Positions 5,186 through 6,205 of a DNA stretch of 6,205 nt are shown piece after piece (within the stretch, counting starts at the first letter, position 1; each line of letters begins with the position of its first letter). This DNA is from Spirochaetes bacterium RBG_16_67_19. Its GTDB lineage: Bacteria; Spirochaetota; Spirochaetia; SZUA-6; DRHE01. The stretch is from the NCBI GenBank assembly GCA_001829505.1, contig MIBK01000043.1, positions 1,202-7,406 on the forward strand, read 5' to 3'. Position numbers and translations under genes: made by a program. Under the pieces are notes generated by a model. The model saw only the letters and a list, made by a program, of their open reading frames with translations, was not told the DNA's origin and made no database searches.

Positions 5186-6205
5186 GCGCTGGCCTCCAGC
5201 ACTTCCCGGACGGCCCGGAGGATGTCCTGGACCTGCGGGATCACCTCCTGCTCCAAGGCGGGGGCGAAGGGGATGGGCGTGTCCGGAACGCACACCCGCC
5301 GCACGGGGGCCAGCAGGTGGAACAACCCCCGGTCGGCCAGCAACGCCGCCACCTCGGAGCCGAAGCCGCAGGTGATCACGTCCTCGCTGGCGATCACGGC
5401 CCTGCCGGTGCGGGCTACGGAATCCAGGATGGCCTCCCGGTCCAGGGGGGCCAGGGTGCGTGGATCCAGCACCTCCAGGCTGATGCCCTCCTTCTCCAGC
5501 TCGGCGGCCGCGGCCAGCGCCTTGTGCACCATCAGCCCCGTGGCCACCACGGTCAGGTCCCTGCCCGGCCGCTTGATCTCGGCCCGGCCCAGGGGCACCA
5601 GGTAGTCCTCGTCGGGCGCGGGCCGGTAGGCCGCCCCGAGGGAGTCCACCGCGGTCTTGGCCTTGCCTCCCGGCGAGGCCCCGCCGTACAGCATCTTGTG
5701 CTCGAGCACCACCACCGGGTTGTCGTCGCGGATGGCGCTCTTCAGCAGGCCCTTGGCGTCATAGGGGGAGGAGGGCATGAGCACCTTCAGCCCCGGGGTG
5801 TGCATGAACCAGGCCTCCAGGCTCTGGGAATGCTGGGCCGCCCTGCCTGTGGCCCCGCAGGGGGCGCGCAGGACCATGGGCACCGCCACCTGCCCGCCCA
5901 TCATGAAGCGGATCTTGGCCGCCTGGTTGCAGAGCTGGTCCATGCCGCAGGCGATGAAGTCGTTGAACTGGATCTCCACCACGGGGCGCAGACCGGTCAT
6001 GGCCGCCCCGACCGCCGCCCCGATCATGGCCGCCTCGGAGATGGGGGTGTCGCGCACCCTCCGGCTCCCGTAGCGGGCGGCCAGGCCCTCAGTCACCCGG
6101 TAGGCGCCGCCGAACACCTCGATGTCCTGCCCCAACAGCACCACCGCCGGGTCCCGGTCCATCTCCTCGATCAATGCCTGGCGCAAGGCGCCCACGATTT
6201 TCGTC
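5182..6205 (-). CDS. Thiamine-diphosphate-dependent 2-oxoacid/acetoin dehydrogenase E1, beta subunit (5' end cut by window)
   Basis: Beta subunit of a heterotetrameric E1 component, which with an alpha subunit uses thiamine diphosphate to decarboxylate a 2-oxoacid or cleave acetoin. Visible residues begin TKIVGALRQAL and run for 340 aa, nearly the full family length (about 325-340). The frame remains open at the right edge. GTG 6195 is unlikely to be the start, because E1 beta proteins normally have a few residues before this point (of the type RKITYREAL). Family signatures, numbered from GTG 6195: RDTPISEAAMIGAAVG with the thiamine-contacting glutamate (E54), PVVEIQFNDF, APCGATGRAAQHSQSLEAWF (H122), HTPGLKVLMPSSPYDAKGL and VVVLEHKMLYGG. 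The C-terminal transketolase-like domain has VVATGLMV and VLDPRTLAPLD. The alpha subunit is expected just outside the window. The next gene downstream is a HAD hydrolase rather than the usual E2 acyltransferase. Pyruvate, acetoin and branched-chain specificity cannot be separated. Confidence 0.92.
   Translation of the reverse strand, partial: TKIVGALRQALIEEMDRDPAVVLLGQDIEVFGGAYRVTEGLAARYGSRRVRDTPISEAAMIGAAVGAAMTGLRPVVEIQFNDFIACGMDQLCNQAAKIRFMMGGQVAVPMVLRAPCGATGRAAQHSQSLEAWFMHTPGLKVLMPSSPYDAKGLLKSAIRDDNPVVVLEHKMLYGGASPGGKAKTAVDSLGAAYRPAPDEDYLVPLGRAEIKRPGRDLTVVATGLMVHKALAAAAELEKEGISLEVLDPRTLAPLDREAILDSVARTGRAVIASEDVITCGFGSEVAALLADRGLFHLLAPVRRVCVPDTPIPFAPALEQEVIPQVQDILRAVREVLEASA
5193..5197 (-). 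promoter_or_regulatory. Ribosome binding site of the HAD gene
   Basis: GGAGG on the minus strand, 7 nt before GTG 5185, within the last codons of the E1 beta gene. It supports GTG 5185 over any earlier start and repeats the arrangement seen at 3787-3802. Confidence 0.75.

Noticed and set aside
5186..5293. Longer N-terminus for the HAD protein
   Set aside because: This stretch lies inside the E1 beta coding end, is low-complexity, and the HAD fold starts at residue 17 after GTG 5185, which has its own GGAGG.
6193..6195. GTG 6195 as the start of E1 beta
   Set aside because: The frame is open to the window edge, and the preceding T-K-I codons fit the normal N-terminus of E1 beta proteins; the true start is probably just outside.

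Overview
The window is GC-rich bacterial DNA packed almost edge to edge with genes. It reads as part of a carbohydrate (or sugar-like compound) catabolic locus. Six protein-coding genes can be supported: four are complete and two run off the window edges. Shine-Dalgarno sites are strong (AGGAGG, GGAGG), promoters look like the sigma-70 type, GTG starts are common and genes overlap by 4 bp. This suits a high-GC Gram-negative-type bacterium, but the sequence does not fix the phylum. No RNA genes, insertion sequences, CRISPR arrays or long repeats were seen.

Layout, left to right. (1) 1-1475, plus strand: an FGGY sugar kinase of the rhamnulokinase type, missing only its first few codons. (2) 1491-2915, minus strand: a 474-aa L-fucose/L-arabinose isomerase-like protein, convergent with the kinase and 15 bp from it. 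(3) 2916-2965: a 50-bp divergent control region. It holds a 34-bp inverted repeat in which two near-consensus sigma-70 promoters, one per direction, are superimposed. (4) 2966-3802 and 3799-4590, plus strand: two translationally coupled TIM-barrel amidohydrolase-like genes. The first has lost the recognisable metal-binding residues and the second keeps all of them. (5) 4574-5185, minus strand: a HAD-family sugar-phosphate phosphatase/mutase-like protein whose 3' end overlaps the second amidohydrolase. (6) 5182-6205, minus strand: the beta subunit of a thiamine-diphosphate-dependent 2-oxoacid/acetoin dehydrogenase E1, 5' end cut by the window, coupled to the HAD gene by a 4-bp overlap.

How they may work together (inference): the isomerase would convert an aldose to a ketose and the kinase would phosphorylate it. 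The amidohydrolase pair might open a lactone or cleave a C-N, C-O or C-C bond on the same or a related substrate. The HAD protein would handle a sugar phosphate, and the E1 component would act on a 2-oxoacid or acyloin product. This set is not a textbook fucose or rhamnose pathway, so the substrate is open. The most notable points are the mirror-image divergent promoter, the probably leaderless amidohydrolase transcript and the degenerate/intact amidohydrolase pair.
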